Positions 1 through 8,990 of a DNA stretch of 64,000 nt are shown here, piece after piece. Both the position numbers and the translations under genes were made by a program. The first letter of the stretch is position 1, and every line of letters begins with the position of its first letter. The notes beneath the pieces are model-generated. The model was not told the DNA's origin. It saw only the letters and a program-made list of their open reading frames with translations, and made no database searches. The stretch spans positions 2,055,501 to 2,119,500 of the forward strand of contig NZ_CP046266.1 in the NCBI RefSeq assembly GCF_009720625.1. The letters run 5' to 3'. Source of the DNA: Metabacillus sediminilitoris. Lineage in GTDB: Bacteria; Bacillota; Bacilli; Bacillales; Bacillaceae.

Positions 1-82
1 AATCAGTAATCTTGATTTAAAAGGACAGCCTTATCTCTGTTTAATTTATAGTTAGATTCGTCTTATCGAGTTTTTCTTTATA

Positions 83-345
83 CGTTGGGTTCATCAATAT
101 GGACCCGAATTAAATGAAAGAGTACTTTGTCATCTTAAGACAACAAATGACCCTTGGAGAGTCGATGAAACATATATCAAAGTAAAAGGTCAATGGATGT
201 ATCTGTATCGTGCATTGGATTCCAAAGGGAATACGATCGCTTTTATCTCAGTAAAATAAGGGACAGACAGGCTGCAAAGCTCTTCTTTAAGTAAGCTTTG
301 CGGTCTTTACATGTTTCTAAACCTCGGGTGTTCCATGAATTTCAA
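83..345 (+). pseudogene. IS6-family transposase remnant
   Basis: Reading from 83 gives RWVHQYGPELNER, then WRVDETYIKVKGQWMYLYRA, the first catalytic-Asp region of IS6/IS26-family DDE transposases. The frame stops at 259. Shifted by one base, it continues with RDRQAAKLFFK, a stop, then ALRSLHVSKPRV, also typical of the family. The N-terminal part and everything after about residue 120 of the normal ~230 aa protein are missing. There are at least one frameshift and two stops, so it is dead. No terminal inverted repeat was found. Confidence 0.85.
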
Positions 346-415
346 ATTTTGCACAATAACGGAACCCACAGTACTCGTTTACTTTTATTGTGTATAACCC
401 CCTAATTGTGCGTTC

Positions 416-476
416 AAGTTAATCCGGTCCTTTCTGCGAGCTGTTTTTGTTCTATTATTCTCGCTTGAACTGCACC
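416..476 (-). pseudogene. Possible HTH (Cro/CI-like) regulator fragment
   Basis: The minus strand reads ARIIEQKQLAERTGLT followed by a stop. After further stops a segment KSKRVLWVP follows. The first piece resembles the start of the helix-turn-helix of small Cro/CI-type regulators. It is only about 20 residues with no start codon, so this is a weak call on a decayed stretch. Confidence 0.25.
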
Positions 477-477
477 C

Positions 478-597
478 CAATTGTTAGACAGTGCAATAGG
501 GCGAGTTATATTTCCCACAATCCGCTGATCCCCTTGATAGGACTTTCTATGTATAGCTGTTTGGTGTTTGAGCACCGAACAGTCTTTTTTATATAAG
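478..597. repeat. TxpA/holin-like type I toxin locus repeat, copy 1 (decayed)
   Basis: This shares its layout with 37749-37876 and 53452-53580: an imperfect GGGCGAGTTAT segment, CTGATCCCCTTG, then a hairpin (557-566 pairing with 573-582, CTGTTTGGTG/CACCGAACAG) and a T run. Copy 2 still carries the end of a short hydrophobic toxin-like frame just before the repeat; here none remains. The layout matches loci for small holin-like type I toxins with an overlapping antisense RNA. The hairpin at 555-592 may still terminate transcription. Confidence 0.55.
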
Positions 598-649
598 CAA
601 CTTTCTACTTATAGTATAACCAAAGATTTCATGATACGAATGCCGTTAG

Positions 650-691
650 AAATCAAGGATACTCCAAATAGGGGATTCCTTGATTTTTTTA
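650..691 (+). terminator. Rho-independent terminator
   Basis: AATCAAGGA (651-659) pairs with TCCTTGATT (677-685) and is followed by a run of T. It insulates the ABC transporter operon from upstream transcription. Confidence 0.7.
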
Positions 692-703
692 TTTTTAAGG
701 TTT

Positions 704-747
704 AGTTAAGGTACAGCCAATTAAGAGTTAAGGTACGTGGATTAGAA
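704..747 (+). promoter_or_regulatory. Direct-repeat operator and -10 of the ABC/two-component operon
   Basis: AGTTAAGGTAC occurs at 704-714 and again at 726-736, a 22-bp period (two helical turns). TAGAAT follows at 742-747 as a possible -10 with no good -35. Direct half-sites placed at the -35 position are typical of OmpR-family regulator targets. The adjacent response regulator (3208-3927) is the obvious candidate. The repeat is seen; its function is inferred. Confidence 0.5.
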
Positions 748-780
748 TAAGTGTAACGAAAGGTAATGGAGGAGAAATAA

Positions 781-1692
781 ATGTCTATTTATATTATTGA
801 AACATCGAACTTAACGAAGAAGTTTGGAAAGTTTTTGGCAGTGGATCAAGTAAATATACAGGTTCCGATGGGTGGGATTTATGGATTTCTTGGGCCAAAT
901 GGTGCCGGGAAATCAACAACAATTCGGATGCTGCTCGGACTAATTAAGGAAACAAAAGGGGAAGTAGCGGTATTTGGGAAATCGATAAAGAAAGAGCGAC
1001 TCGATATTTTAAAACGTGTTGGTTCGTTGGTTGAAACACCTTCTTATTACGGACATTTAACGGCATATGAAAACTTGGAGGTTACAAGAAAACTATTAGG
1101 CGTGGAAAAAAGTGAAATGACTCGAGTGTTAGAGATTGTAAAATTAGTCGATGTTCAGCATAAAGCGGTGAAGAAATTTTCACTTGGAATGAAGCAGCGG
1201 CTTGGAATAGCTCAGGCCCTTTTGGGAAATCCAGCGCTGTTAATCCTTGATGAGCCAACAAATGGCTTGGATCCATCAGGTATTATTGAAGTACGTGAGC
1301 TGATTAAAAGCTTGCCTGAAAAATATGGGATTACCGTTTTAATATCAAGCCACATTTTAAGTGAAATCGAATTAATGGCCACCCATGTAGGGATCATTAA
1401 CAAAGGGAAGTTGTTATTTCAAGGAACGATAGAGGATTTGCGGGATAAACAAAAAGCAGAAATCCAACTGGAGGCGGAACCTATGGACGAAGTGGAAACC
1501 TATTTAACTGATAGTGGTATTCCCTTTACGAAGGATCAGCGTTTTCTCTATTTTGACGCCGGGCTTCAACCAGCTAAAATCAATCGTGAGCTTATTTTGA
1601 ATGGGTATGAGGTGCACCAATTAATGATGAAAAAGCATTCTTTAGAGGAAATCTTTTTATCTATTATTGGGAGCAAGGAGGGGATGGTATGA
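781..1692 (+). CDS. ABC transporter ATP-binding protein, lantibiotic-immunity/bacitracin type
   Basis: This 303-aa protein is the cytoplasmic ATPase of a peptide-antibiotic exporter or immunity ABC system (BcrA/LanF group). Walker A GPNGAGKST is at residues 38-46, the signature FSLGMKQR near 133-140 and Walker B LLILDEPTNGLDP just after. The C-terminal ~90 residues are the variable tail usual in this group. An AGGAGA ribosome binding site precedes the ATG. The stop overlaps the next gene's start (ATGA), so it is translationally coupled to the permeases. No lantibiotic precursor or synthetase lies nearby, so the job is probably self-standing resistance to an external peptide. Confidence 0.9.
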   Translation: MSIYIIETSNLTKKFGKFLAVDQVNIQVPMGGIYGFLGPNGAGKSTTIRMLLGLIKETKGEVAVFGKSIKKERLDILKRVGSLVETPSYYGHLTAYENLEVTRKLLGVEKSEMTRVLEIVKLVDVQHKAVKKFSLGMKQRLGIAQALLGNPALLILDEPTNGLDPSGIIEVRELIKSLPEKYGITVLISSHILSEIELMATHVGIINKGKLLFQGTIEDLRDKQKAEIQLEAEPMDEVETYLTDSGIPFTKDQRFLYFDAGLQPAKINRELILNGYEVHQLMMKKHSLEEIFLSIIGSKEGMV

Positions 1693-2432
1693 AGCTTGGA
1701 ACGTTAATTTGGCTGGAAGGCTACAAACAGAAAAAGGGTTTGATCTGGTTATTTTTACTTGTCATTCCTGCTGGAACTACCCTGGCGATGTTTGTGGATT
1801 TTAGTCTCCGTTATGATTACCTGCTGGATACAGCAGAACCAGGATATAGCTCTTGGGATTTACTATTATTAGAAAATCATCTTGTACTAGGATGGGGAAT
1901 GTTTTTACCGATGTTTATCGCGATCATCTATGCCTTAATCTATCAAGTGGAAGAAAGCAAAAACAACTGGAAACAAATCTTAAGCTTGCCAGTCCGGCGT
2001 GAGAGTGTTTATTTTTCTAAATTTCTAGCAGGCTTATTGTTTAGCATGATTCTTATTCTATTAAATATGTTGGGACTTGTTTTGGTTGGGTATATGATGG
2101 ATTTTCCAGAAACTGTGGAATGGAGCGATTACGTAAGTTATGTTGGGAAACAAATCTTGATGGTTCTATCTGTCGCAAGCCTGCAAAATTGGCTTAGTTC
2201 CTACTTTAAAAATGCCATTCTTCCAATAGTCATTGGATTTGGTGGGGTTATTCTATCTACCATTATATTTCAGCATCCCTCTGCCGCAAAATTATTCCCG
2301 TATGCCTTTCCCTTCTTTACGGATGGACTTGTCAATGAGGAATTAACAGAGATGGTAAGAAACAATCTATTGCTTATGCTTACCTTTTTGGGTTTAGGAT
2401 TGTGGCATTTTAAACAAAAAGATGTTCTGTAA
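1689..2432 (+). CDS. ABC-2 permease, MutE/LanE-like
   Basis: A 247-aa integral membrane protein with about six hydrophobic segments, in the lantibiotic-immunity ABC-2 permease family. It shares the conserved internal pattern 'ESKNNWKQILSLPVRRESVYFSKFL' (abridged: NNWKQILSLPV) with the next gene, showing that the two permeases are paralogues likely to form a heterodimer with the preceding ATPase. It overlaps the ATPase by 4 bp, and the next gene starts 13 bp after its stop. Confidence 0.85.
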   Translation: MKLGTLIWLEGYKQKKGLIWLFLLVIPAGTTLAMFVDFSLRYDYLLDTAEPGYSSWDLLLLENHLVLGWGMFLPMFIAIIYALIYQVEESKNNWKQILSLPVRRESVYFSKFLAGLLFSMILILLNMLGLVLVGYMMDFPETVEWSDYVSYVGKQILMVLSVASLQNWLSSYFKNAILPIVIGFGGVILSTIIFQHPSAAKLFPYAFPFFTDGLVNEELTEMVRNNLLLMLTFLGLGLWHFKQKDVL

Positions 2433-2445
2433 GGGGGAAAGACCG

Positions 2446-3174
2446 ATGAAGAAGTTATTACAAGTAGAATTTTACAAATTAAGACGATCGAAAATTATTT
2501 TGATCACAACGATTTTAACGTTGTTTGCCCTTTTTCAGGGCTGGATGTTTGCAAAAATGGATCGAACAGAAGGAGTGGAAGATGTATTTAGAGCATTTTT
2601 ATATCAAGGGAGTATCGCGGTGTACAGCTGGCTGATCTTACCGCTCATTATTACCATTGTCCTGGCAATGATGGCAAGAATGGAGCATAGTAACAATAGC
2701 TGGAAACAGCTGCTGTCATTACCGGTAGAAAAGGAGAAGGTGTATATTTCCAAATTACTTGTGGGCATGGGGATTATCCTGTATAGTCTCGTATTGCTTT
2801 ATGTTGGAATGGTTTTGGCAGCTTACTTGCTTGGCCTGGACGAAATCCCATTTTTATGGATAACAGAACGATTCATGATCATGTTTCTTTCCTCTTTGGG
2901 CATTACCGGGGTTATCTTTTATTTGAGTTATCAGTTTAGCCACTTTGGTGTCCCGATGGTTATGGGGGCAGGACTTGCTTTTCCGTCCATGCTAGTCGCA
3001 AATTCAGAAAAATATTGGATTTTTTATCCATGGGATTATCCGATTGTTTCGTCCCTGAACCACGTGTTTGATATGAGCGGAAAAAATCTAATCATGCTGA
3101 TTGTTTCCATCTTCTTATTCCTTCTGACGATCTGCATCGGATTTTTACGTTTTCGAACAAAAGATGTACTATAA
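2446..3174 (+). CDS. ABC-2 permease, MutG/LanG-like
   Basis: A 242-aa membrane protein, second permease of the LanFEG-type transporter. It repeats the NSWKQLLSLPVEKEKVYIS motif seen in its neighbour. An in-frame ATG at 2422 lies inside the previous gene. I prefer 2446 because AAGGGGGAAAG sits immediately upstream at normal spacing. About six transmembrane segments are visible and the C-terminus (RTKDVL) mirrors that of the first permease. Confidence 0.85.
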   Translation: MKKLLQVEFYKLRRSKIILITTILTLFALFQGWMFAKMDRTEGVEDVFRAFLYQGSIAVYSWLILPLIITIVLAMMARMEHSNNSWKQLLSLPVEKEKVYISKLLVGMGIILYSLVLLYVGMVLAAYLLGLDEIPFLWITERFMIMFLSSLGITGVIFYLSYQFSHFGVPMVMGAGLAFPSMLVANSEKYWIFYPWDYPIVSSLNHVFDMSGKNLIMLIVSIFLFLLTICIGFLRFRTKDVL

Positions 3175-3207
3175 AGCGTATAGGATGAAAAGAAAGGAAT
3201 CTTGCAC

Positions 3208-3927
3208 ATGTCATTAACGGGGTTAGTGAACAAGAGAGTATTACTTGTGGACGATGAAGTTGATCTTTTAAATCTGCTTGAAACCGTCTTGAGGAAGGAT
3301 GGTTTCGGGCAGATTGATAAAGCAACAACAGGTCGAGAGGGAATCAAACTTTGCGATAAAAATAAGCCTGATATTATTATCCTTGACATCATGCTTCCGG
3401 ATATGGAGGGCTATGAGGTCTGCCAAAAGATGAGAGAGATAACGTTTGCACCGATTATCTTCCTATCAGCCAAATCGGATGAAATTGACAAACTCCTTGG
3501 TCTTGGAATTGGTGGAGATGATTATGTCACGAAGCCGTTCAGCACAAAAGAAGTGGTATTTCGAATCAAGGCACAATTGCGGAGAAACGAGTATGTTGCT
3601 CAAGCCAAAATTGAAGATCAATTGATTACGTTTGGAGACGTCAAGATTTTTCCGAATACAGGGGAAGTCAAAAAAGGAAATCAGTCGATTACACTTAAAG
3701 CGAAGGAACTTCAATTGCTGATTTATTTAGCGAATCATCCGAACCAAATTTTCAGCAAAAGTAAAATTTGTGAAGCGGTTTGGGGAGAAGAGTATTTTGG
3801 GAATGACAATACCATCATGGTCCACATTCGCAGGCTGCGAGAAAAAATAGAGGATGATCCGAGTAAACCGAAATGGATTAAAACCGTTAAAGGATTAGGC
3901 TACAAGCTGCAAGTACGAGGGAATTGA
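3208..3927 (+). CDS. OmpR/PhoB-family response regulator
   Basis: A 239-aa two-component response regulator. The receiver domain (about 8-122) has the acidic pair DD in LLVDDEVDLL, the phospho-acceptor Asp in IIILDIMLPD and the Lys in YVTKPF. The C-terminal winged helix (about 140-238) ends with the WIKTVKGLGYKL signature. An upstream TTG at 3202 is only 3 bp from AAAGGA; the ATG at 3208 has 9-bp spacing and is preferred. It lies 33 bp after the permease and 3 bp before the kinase, so all five genes form one operon. It probably activates the operon through the repeat at 704-736. Confidence 0.9.
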   Translation: MSLTGLVNKRVLLVDDEVDLLNLLETVLRKDGFGQIDKATTGREGIKLCDKNKPDIIILDIMLPDMEGYEVCQKMREITFAPIIFLSAKSDEIDKLLGLGIGGDDYVTKPFSTKEVVFRIKAQLRRNEYVAQAKIEDQLITFGDVKIFPNTGEVKKGNQSITLKAKELQLLIYLANHPNQIFSKSKICEAVWGEEYFGNDNTIMVHIRRLREKIEDDPSKPKWIKTVKGLGYKLQVRGN

Positions 3928-3930
3928 TCA

Positions 3931-5331
3931 ATGAAATGGAAAATTACCGGACAATTTCTCATATTTATGGTTCTAAGCCTGCTGCTGTCCTTTTTTGTGT
4001 TTCTCGTTATTAACGTTTTCCTATTATACAGTAATTATGGCAAACAGGATCATTTTTTGCCTTATCAGAATCCGAGTTATTATACCTTAGATTTTGAGAC
4101 TCATATTCGGTTTGAAAACGGGAAGATAACGATTCCGGATTCCATGTTAGCTGAGCTGGAACAAGGGGATATCTGGATCCAAGTCCTGGACGAAAATGGG
4201 ACAGAAATATACAGTCGATTTAAACCGGAAAAAGCTCCTGTGCATTATACACCTGCCGATCTCATTCACTATCATAAGTTTACAGGAGCTCTTGAGAACT
4301 CAACTATTTTTGTTGGGAAGCTAAAGAGAGGAAATCGGGATCTAAGTTATATCATGGGATTTCCGGAAGGTGTCATAGGGAAAGGCAGTATCAATTATCG
4401 GCCAGAAACGCTTATACGAGATATCCTTTTCATTATCTTGACTGTCGTATTGGTGGTCACCTTTATCGCCTTGTTTTTTGGATACTTTTTCAGTAATCGG
4501 TTAGCAAAACCACTTGTTCAAATCATTAATGGGATTCAAAACCTTGCCAAAGGTCATTTTCAAACCGAATATAAACCAAAGGGCATTTATAAAAATGTCT
4601 TTCAGAACTTAAATGAATTGTCATCCAGCCTAAAGTCGAACGAGGATGAACGAAGGAAACTGGAGAAGACGAGGGAGGAGTGGGTGACAAATATAACACA
4701 TGATATTAAAACCCCGCTTGCTTCCATTAAGGGATATTCCGAATTAATTCAGGAATACGAGCTGGAGGAAATAGAAAAGAAGAGATACCTGGATATTATC
4801 CTAGAAAAATCGGATTATATTGCACATTTGATTGAAGATCTAAACATCACATATAAGCTAAAAAGCACTTCCTTTCCATTAAATAAGAATGACGAGGATT
4901 TAGTTGAAGTCGTAAGGGAATCGATTATTCAAATTTTAAATCATCCCTTATATGAGGAAAGCCACTTGGAATTTAAACCAGAGATTGACAAGTATTCGTT
5001 TTGTTGCGATAGAACCTTGATACAACGTGCCTTAATGAATTTAATCTATAATGCCATTGTTCATAATCCGCAAGAAACCATTATTCAGATTGCCGTTCAA
5101 AAACAACAAGAACATGTCTATATTTTAATAGAGGATAATGGAATTGGCATTGCAAATGAAGAATTAGAAGAATTGTTTACGCGCTATTATCGCGGAACAA
5201 ATACAGGTGAAACACATAAAGGAAGCGGTTTGGGACTGGCCATAGCTAAACAGATTGTGGAAGCGCATGGCGGTGAAATAGTTGTGGAGAGTACATTGGG
5301 TAAAGGGACTAGGATTTGTATTGTCTTTTAA
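3931..5331 (+). CDS. HAMP-containing sensor histidine kinase
   Basis: A 466-aa membrane kinase. TM1 is at about 8-32, an extracellular sensor region of ~130 residues follows, TM2 is at about 165-188, then a HAMP-like linker, an HisKA H-box (THDIKTPLASIKGYSEL) and an HATPase with N (NLIYNAIVHN), G1 (EDNGIGI) and G2 (GSGLGLAI) boxes. The large extracellular loop separates it from the short-loop BceS kinases that sense through the transporter. It therefore resembles LanK/NisK-type peptide sensors. It is the last gene of the operon and is followed by a terminator. Confidence 0.9.
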   Translation: MKWKITGQFLIFMVLSLLLSFFVFLVINVFLLYSNYGKQDHFLPYQNPSYYTLDFETHIRFENGKITIPDSMLAELEQGDIWIQVLDENGTEIYSRFKPEKAPVHYTPADLIHYHKFTGALENSTIFVGKLKRGNRDLSYIMGFPEGVIGKGSINYRPETLIRDILFIILTVVLVVTFIALFFGYFFSNRLAKPLVQIINGIQNLAKGHFQTEYKPKGIYKNVFQNLNELSSSLKSNEDERRKLEKTREEWVTNITHDIKTPLASIKGYSELIQEYELEEIEKKRYLDIILEKSDYIAHLIEDLNITYKLKSTSFPLNKNDEDLVEVVRESIIQILNHPLYEESHLEFKPEIDKYSFCCDRTLIQRALMNLIYNAIVHNPQETIIQIAVQKQQEHVYILIEDNGIGIANEELEELFTRYYRGTNTGETHKGSGLGLAIAKQIVEAHGGEIVVESTLGKGTRICIVF

Positions 5332-5368
5332 GAGGATTTACTATTTTGCTGTTAATTATAGCTAAAGG

Positions 5369-5392
5369 AAAAAGACTGTTTTCGGTCTTTTT
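5369..5392 (+). terminator. Terminator of the ABC/two-component operon
   Basis: AAAAAGACTG and CGGTCTTTTT form a stem around TTTT, 38 bp after the kinase stop codon. Confidence 0.75.
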
Positions 5393-5630
5393 CTATCCTT
5401 ATTTTTCCATGGTCAATCTGAGTATGAAGTGCAAGCATGCTGGTTATTGGTGTCATGACAATTGTTCCCAATCCAGAACTTGAAACAAAATTGCCGATTG
5501 AAATAAGAACCATAAGACACCAAACATTACCATGTACCGACATTCACAGCTCTTTTGAACTTTGCACTGGCAAAATTGATCGCGGTATTTTCAAGAATTA
5601 ATACGGGTTAAGAATAATATCAAATAAAAA
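5393..5630. other. Intergenic, decayed sequence
   Basis: No intact gene. The minus strand carries a ~60-residue hydrophobic frame (about 5543-5352) containing IGNFVSSSGLGTIVMTPI, which looks like one piece of a transporter, but the frame runs through the terminator and has no ribosome binding site. I could not assign it. Confidence 0.3.
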
Positions 5631-5665
5631 GGGTGTCCTAAAAGGTTATTTTAGAACACCCTCTT
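5631..5665 (-). terminator. Terminator downstream of beta-amylase
   Basis: GGGTGTCCTAAAA (5631-5643) pairs with TTTTAGAACACCC (5649-5661). Read on the minus strand, the stem is followed by TTTTTATTT, so it ends the amylase transcript about 115 bp after its stop codon. Confidence 0.75.
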
Positions 5666-5776
5666 GCAAGAAAATGTAATTAAAAATTCAATAAAATCAA
5701 GGATTTGAGTTACAGTTTATCAAAGAAAAAATAAATTCCTCCTATATTGGGACATATTTGAGGAAGTTTCTTACTT

Positions 5777-7405
5777 TTACCAAGAGGAACTGTATTCTCC
5801 AACACCGGTCGAAGGCGTATGATAGCTGTTGTTATCGCCATGCTGCCACGTAATGTTACCATTCGCATCTTTTAGCACAAACTTGAATTCGTACAACCGA
5901 TCAGCACCTAAATTGAACGTACCGCTCCAGTTTCCGTCTGAATTTTGCGTTAGCTTATATTCGTACTCAGCAGGATTCCATCTCCCAATCTCTCCTCTAG
6001 CTCCAGTCAAGTAAACTCCCTGGCCTGCCGCTGAAGGAACATTGTTAACTGTAAATGTAACAGGAACGGATTTCACCCCCAATTTATCCCTCATCATGTT
6101 AAATTCATTTGTCGGATTTCCTTCATCATTGAATAAATAAGTCATTCTTAGTAAAGTAAAACCCTCAAAGTTGTAGTTGAAAACGACTTCTGCAGAATTA
6201 TCAAATCCCCACTCGTTATTAATAAGAGGGAGTGCATTTTCGCCATTTAATGAAATACCCCGTTCATTCGCCAAGTTAGCAATTTGAGTAACTAGCTTTC
6301 TAGGAGCACTGTAGTAAGGAGCATTATATGCGTCGTGGTCTCCCATTTCTAAACAAGTAAACGTGATGGCCAAATCAGATTTCTTAAACTGATCAAGTAA
6401 TTGAGAATAGTTATAGTATCCCGTGCTGTACTCGGCGGCATGCGGCATTTCAGGGTCATTCATTTTCCAATGAACACCTGAAATTTTCGCTCCAATGGGC
6501 ACGTTAAAGGTGCTATCAAATTGTTTATGAGCAACTTTAGCAATCTTTTGTAAATGATCTTCAAGGGCACCTTGATACCATTCCATGAAGTCCTTACCAT
6601 ATTGTGAACTGTATGCTTCACCACTAGTAAAGAACTCATCACCGTTGTTTGGAGGCTGAATTTGATTCCAATTTTTAAGTTTTGTACCCCAAGCAGTATT
6701 TAATTTTTTAAGGGTTGCGTATTTTTCTTTTATAGCGCGCCTGAAATCTTTTTTAGCGCCTTCTGTATAGGCTTGAAGTTGACCTCTTTCAGGATAGTCC
6801 CATCCATCTGCAAATTGGTAGGACGGGTATCTTAGTTCACCAGCCGGACCTCCGCTTAAATAAATTTTAACTATGAGACTTTTTTTGTCAGCAAAGTTCT
6901 TTGCAAACGACTTGTATAATTCATTATATTGGCCTGTCGCTTCATCCCACCAAGGAGCAAGCGCCTCTTTATTCAGGTAACCGCTTTCACTTTTGAACGC
7001 CATATTTTCTACAGAATCTTCATCCCATATCCATGTCGGAAGAGGGTAGTTACAATCGTCTCCTACGTTACCTCCGCATTGATGTGTAGACATAATAGGC
7101 ACCCATTTTAACCCTGACGACTCAACTACTTCCGCATATTTTTTATAGTAAGACCAGTCAAATTGATTATCTCCATTGCCTTCGACAAGACCCCACCACA
7201 CATCTGTTGTTAATGCATATACACCACTTTCTTTTAATTGAACCAATTGTTTTTTAAATGAATCCCAATCTGTTACTTCCCCTAAAGGGGCCATAACATA
7301 CAATTTGTAGTCGGACTTTACTTCAGCCTGAGCAGGTGAGTAACTTGAGAATAAAGCAACCAAACATAGCATAAAAGCTAGTATTGTATAGGATATTTTT
7401 CTCAT
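5777..7405 (-). CDS. Secreted beta-amylase (GH14) with C-terminal CBM20
   Basis: A 542-aa exo-enzyme releasing maltose from starch. The signal peptide is residues 1-27, with cleavage after AQA. The GH14 barrel runs from about 30 to 440. The catalytic acid is E190 in SGGPAGELRYPSY and the base E389 in SLNGENALPL. The substrate-loop Cys/Asp regions (HQCGGNVGDDC, TTDVWWGLVE) are intact. A CBM20 starch-binding domain fills about 447-542 (VPVTFTVNNVP to the C-terminus). Length and architecture match the Bacillus cereus-type enzyme. GAAGGAGT precedes the ATG. It is monocistronic with its own terminator, and a cre-like site lies upstream at 7685-7698. Confidence 0.95.
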   Translation of the reverse strand: MRKISYTILAFMLCLVALFSSYSPAQAEVKSDYKLYVMAPLGEVTDWDSFKKQLVQLKESGVYALTTDVWWGLVEGNGDNQFDWSYYKKYAEVVESSGLKWVPIMSTHQCGGNVGDDCNYPLPTWIWDEDSVENMAFKSESGYLNKEALAPWWDEATGQYNELYKSFAKNFADKKSLIVKIYLSGGPAGELRYPSYQFADGWDYPERGQLQAYTEGAKKDFRRAIKEKYATLKKLNTAWGTKLKNWNQIQPPNNGDEFFTSGEAYSSQYGKDFMEWYQGALEDHLQKIAKVAHKQFDSTFNVPIGAKISGVHWKMNDPEMPHAAEYSTGYYNYSQLLDQFKKSDLAITFTCLEMGDHDAYNAPYYSAPRKLVTQIANLANERGISLNGENALPLINNEWGFDNSAEVVFNYNFEGFTLLRMTYLFNDEGNPTNEFNMMRDKLGVKSVPVTFTVNNVPSAAGQGVYLTGARGEIGRWNPAEYEYKLTQNSDGNWSGTFNLGADRLYEFKFVLKDANGNITWQHGDNNSYHTPSTGVGEYSSSW

Positions 7406-7998
7406 AAACGAATACTCCTTCTTTTTTTACTTGGTTTACTAAAAATAACTTTCATAGAATGATAAGTCGTTGCCGGAAAATAACTCTTTTTTACAAGTTT
7501 AAAAAGAACATGTCTAACTTGAAATTAGCAGTTTGATTGAAAAAGTTACAAATTGTTTTGATTGCCGGTTACGAGTGAGTAACCTCCTTTCTGGATTTCT
7601 ATTCATTTCTATGTTTTGTAAACGGCCAAACAAGCAGAAAAAAGGAGTGAATTCTAGTTTGGATGTATCTGTTTAGTCTACATGTGCAAACGATTGCATT
7701 AACATCCAAAAAAAAAGACCGTTATACTCCTTTCTTAAAAAATTATAGTTAGCCTGGAAATATTCGTCAAGTTATTTTTTGAAAATTTGAAAAAATTATA
7801 CCAAATCTTGATTTCAGAATTTCATGTTTCAGGCAAGGAGTATGGTATTCTTTCAGAAGGAGATATCGGTACTTTTTCAAGGAACAAGATATATTAATTC
7901 TACTAGGAAAAATTAGGTTGATGAGATTATTGAAAACGCTACTTCAATTCATAGATGAATGAAATACTTAATGAACGGTTCATTGGATTCTGTGCCAA
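7406..7998. other. Intergenic region upstream of beta-amylase
   Basis: This holds the amylase leader and promoter region. A GGTTAC/GTAACC hairpin lies near 7565-7583, with an AGGAGTG-like motif and a cre box further out. No gene was recognised. A 7831-7880 stretch with AAGGAG-like motifs has no convincing frame. Confidence 0.4.
7685..7698. promoter_or_regulatory. cre site (CcpA operator candidate)
   Basis: TGCAAACGATTGCA fits the catabolite-responsive element consensus TGNAANCGNTTNCA, with symmetric arms. It is about 280 bp upstream of the beta-amylase start, the only carbohydrate gene nearby. Repression by CcpA in the presence of glucose would be expected if the amylase promoter lies close to it. 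Confidence 0.55.
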
Positions 7999-8247
7999 AT
8001 GTACAGTAAACCTGTTATTCAGCAAAAAGGTGCGTTAGTTGAGCACTTAAACGAAAGAGGCAAGTTACGGTATGATGCTTGGTGGCGGCCTTTGGGCGAT
8101 GGTTGGGTTAACCGAAAAAGAGTTCGTCCTAGTTCAGATGCTCCCAATCTTTTTAATTTATTGGTAAATGGTTCTAATATTAGTACATACAATGAAATTG
8201 TGAGGATCTTGATCAACGATAAATCTTACTATATTTCCTTTTATTAA
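7999..8247 (+). CDS. Hypothetical protein, 82 aa
   Basis: Not recognised. The frame contains a basic/tryptophan-rich centre (RYDAWWRPLGDGWVNRKRVR). The start codon lacks a good ribosome binding site, and the next gene begins 23 bp later with a strong one. It may be a remnant or a small accessory protein. Confidence 0.3.
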   Translation: MYSKPVIQQKGALVEHLNERGKLRYDAWWRPLGDGWVNRKRVRPSSDAPNLFNLLVNGSNISTYNEIVRILINDKSYYISFY

Positions 8248-8270
8248 TAATAAAGGAGGATAGGTTTAAG

Positions 8271-8537
8271 ATGTATGAATTTATTAGACCATTTCTAGAA
8301 TTTTTTTTATTGTTTTTTGAGATAATTATAATAAGTTTAACGATTTGTGTGAAAAATATAATAATTAAATTCTTATTTACTTTTATGAATTTATTTCTAG
8401 CAATTATCCTTTATCAAAATGCCGTTAAACTTGCGTATTGTTGTGGAGGATTTGATGATCTTATCATTCGGTTTTACTCCTTTATCATTTTGTTCATTTT
8501 TGTCATTCAAGTGATGATTAGCATATTTAAAAAATGA
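8271..8537 (+). CDS. Small membrane protein, 88 aa
   Basis: No family recognised. Nearly the whole protein is hydrophobic, with three likely transmembrane segments (about 5-28, 33-55 and 65-86), a CCGG turn and a C-terminal KK. AAAGGAGGA precedes the ATG at ideal distance and a terminator follows directly, so it is probably expressed. Confidence 0.55.
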   Translation: MYEFIRPFLEFFLLFFEIIIISLTICVKNIIIKFLFTFMNLFLAIILYQNAVKLAYCCGGFDDLIIRFYSFIILFIFVIQVMISIFKK

Positions 8538-8548
8538 TTTAATTTAAT

Positions 8549-8582
8549 AAAAGCAGAGGAATCGAATTCCCCTGCTTTTTGT
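8549..8582 (+). terminator. Rho-independent terminator
   Basis: AAAAGCAG-GGAAT pairs with ATTCC-CTGCTTTT, then a T run, 12 bp after the small membrane protein gene. Confidence 0.8.
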
Positions 8583-8990
8583 TGTGTGAATGACTACCCA
8601 AATTCACTTTCACACAATTCGAGCAAGATTTAGGATGAACTATTTTGAGGAATCTCTTAGTATCTATAAAAGAGATATGTAGATTTAGGAGAAAACTACG
8701 AATTTTCAATTAACTTAGTATAGACATTTAAACATTGCTCATATATATTATACATATTAATCCTATTTAAATACTGTGAATTAAATTCCGATGTTATCTT
8801 ATTAATCATATGAAGAATGATGTTTAAACGTTTGAATCTTGACCTTGAAAAGTCGAAATGAAAAAGATCAATTTACATTGTCTATGAACTTACTAATATA
8901 TATAACAGAAAAAGGGTCTATTTCAAAATGAAAACACACTATACTTATATGTTTTGTTTGTGTTTGGAATAGGACATTAAGGAGATTACT
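8583..8990. other. Intergenic, AT-rich, no gene seen
   Basis: It contains an inverted repeat TGTGTGAA/TTTCACACA near 8583-8617 and otherwise very AT-rich sequence leading to the TauE/SafE gene. No coding frame or RNA gene was recognised. Confidence 0.4.

Noticed and set aside
272..302. Hairpin GCAAAGCT/AGCTTTGC as a terminator
   Set aside because: It lies inside the IS6 transposase remnant and has no T run. The pairing comes from coding sequence.
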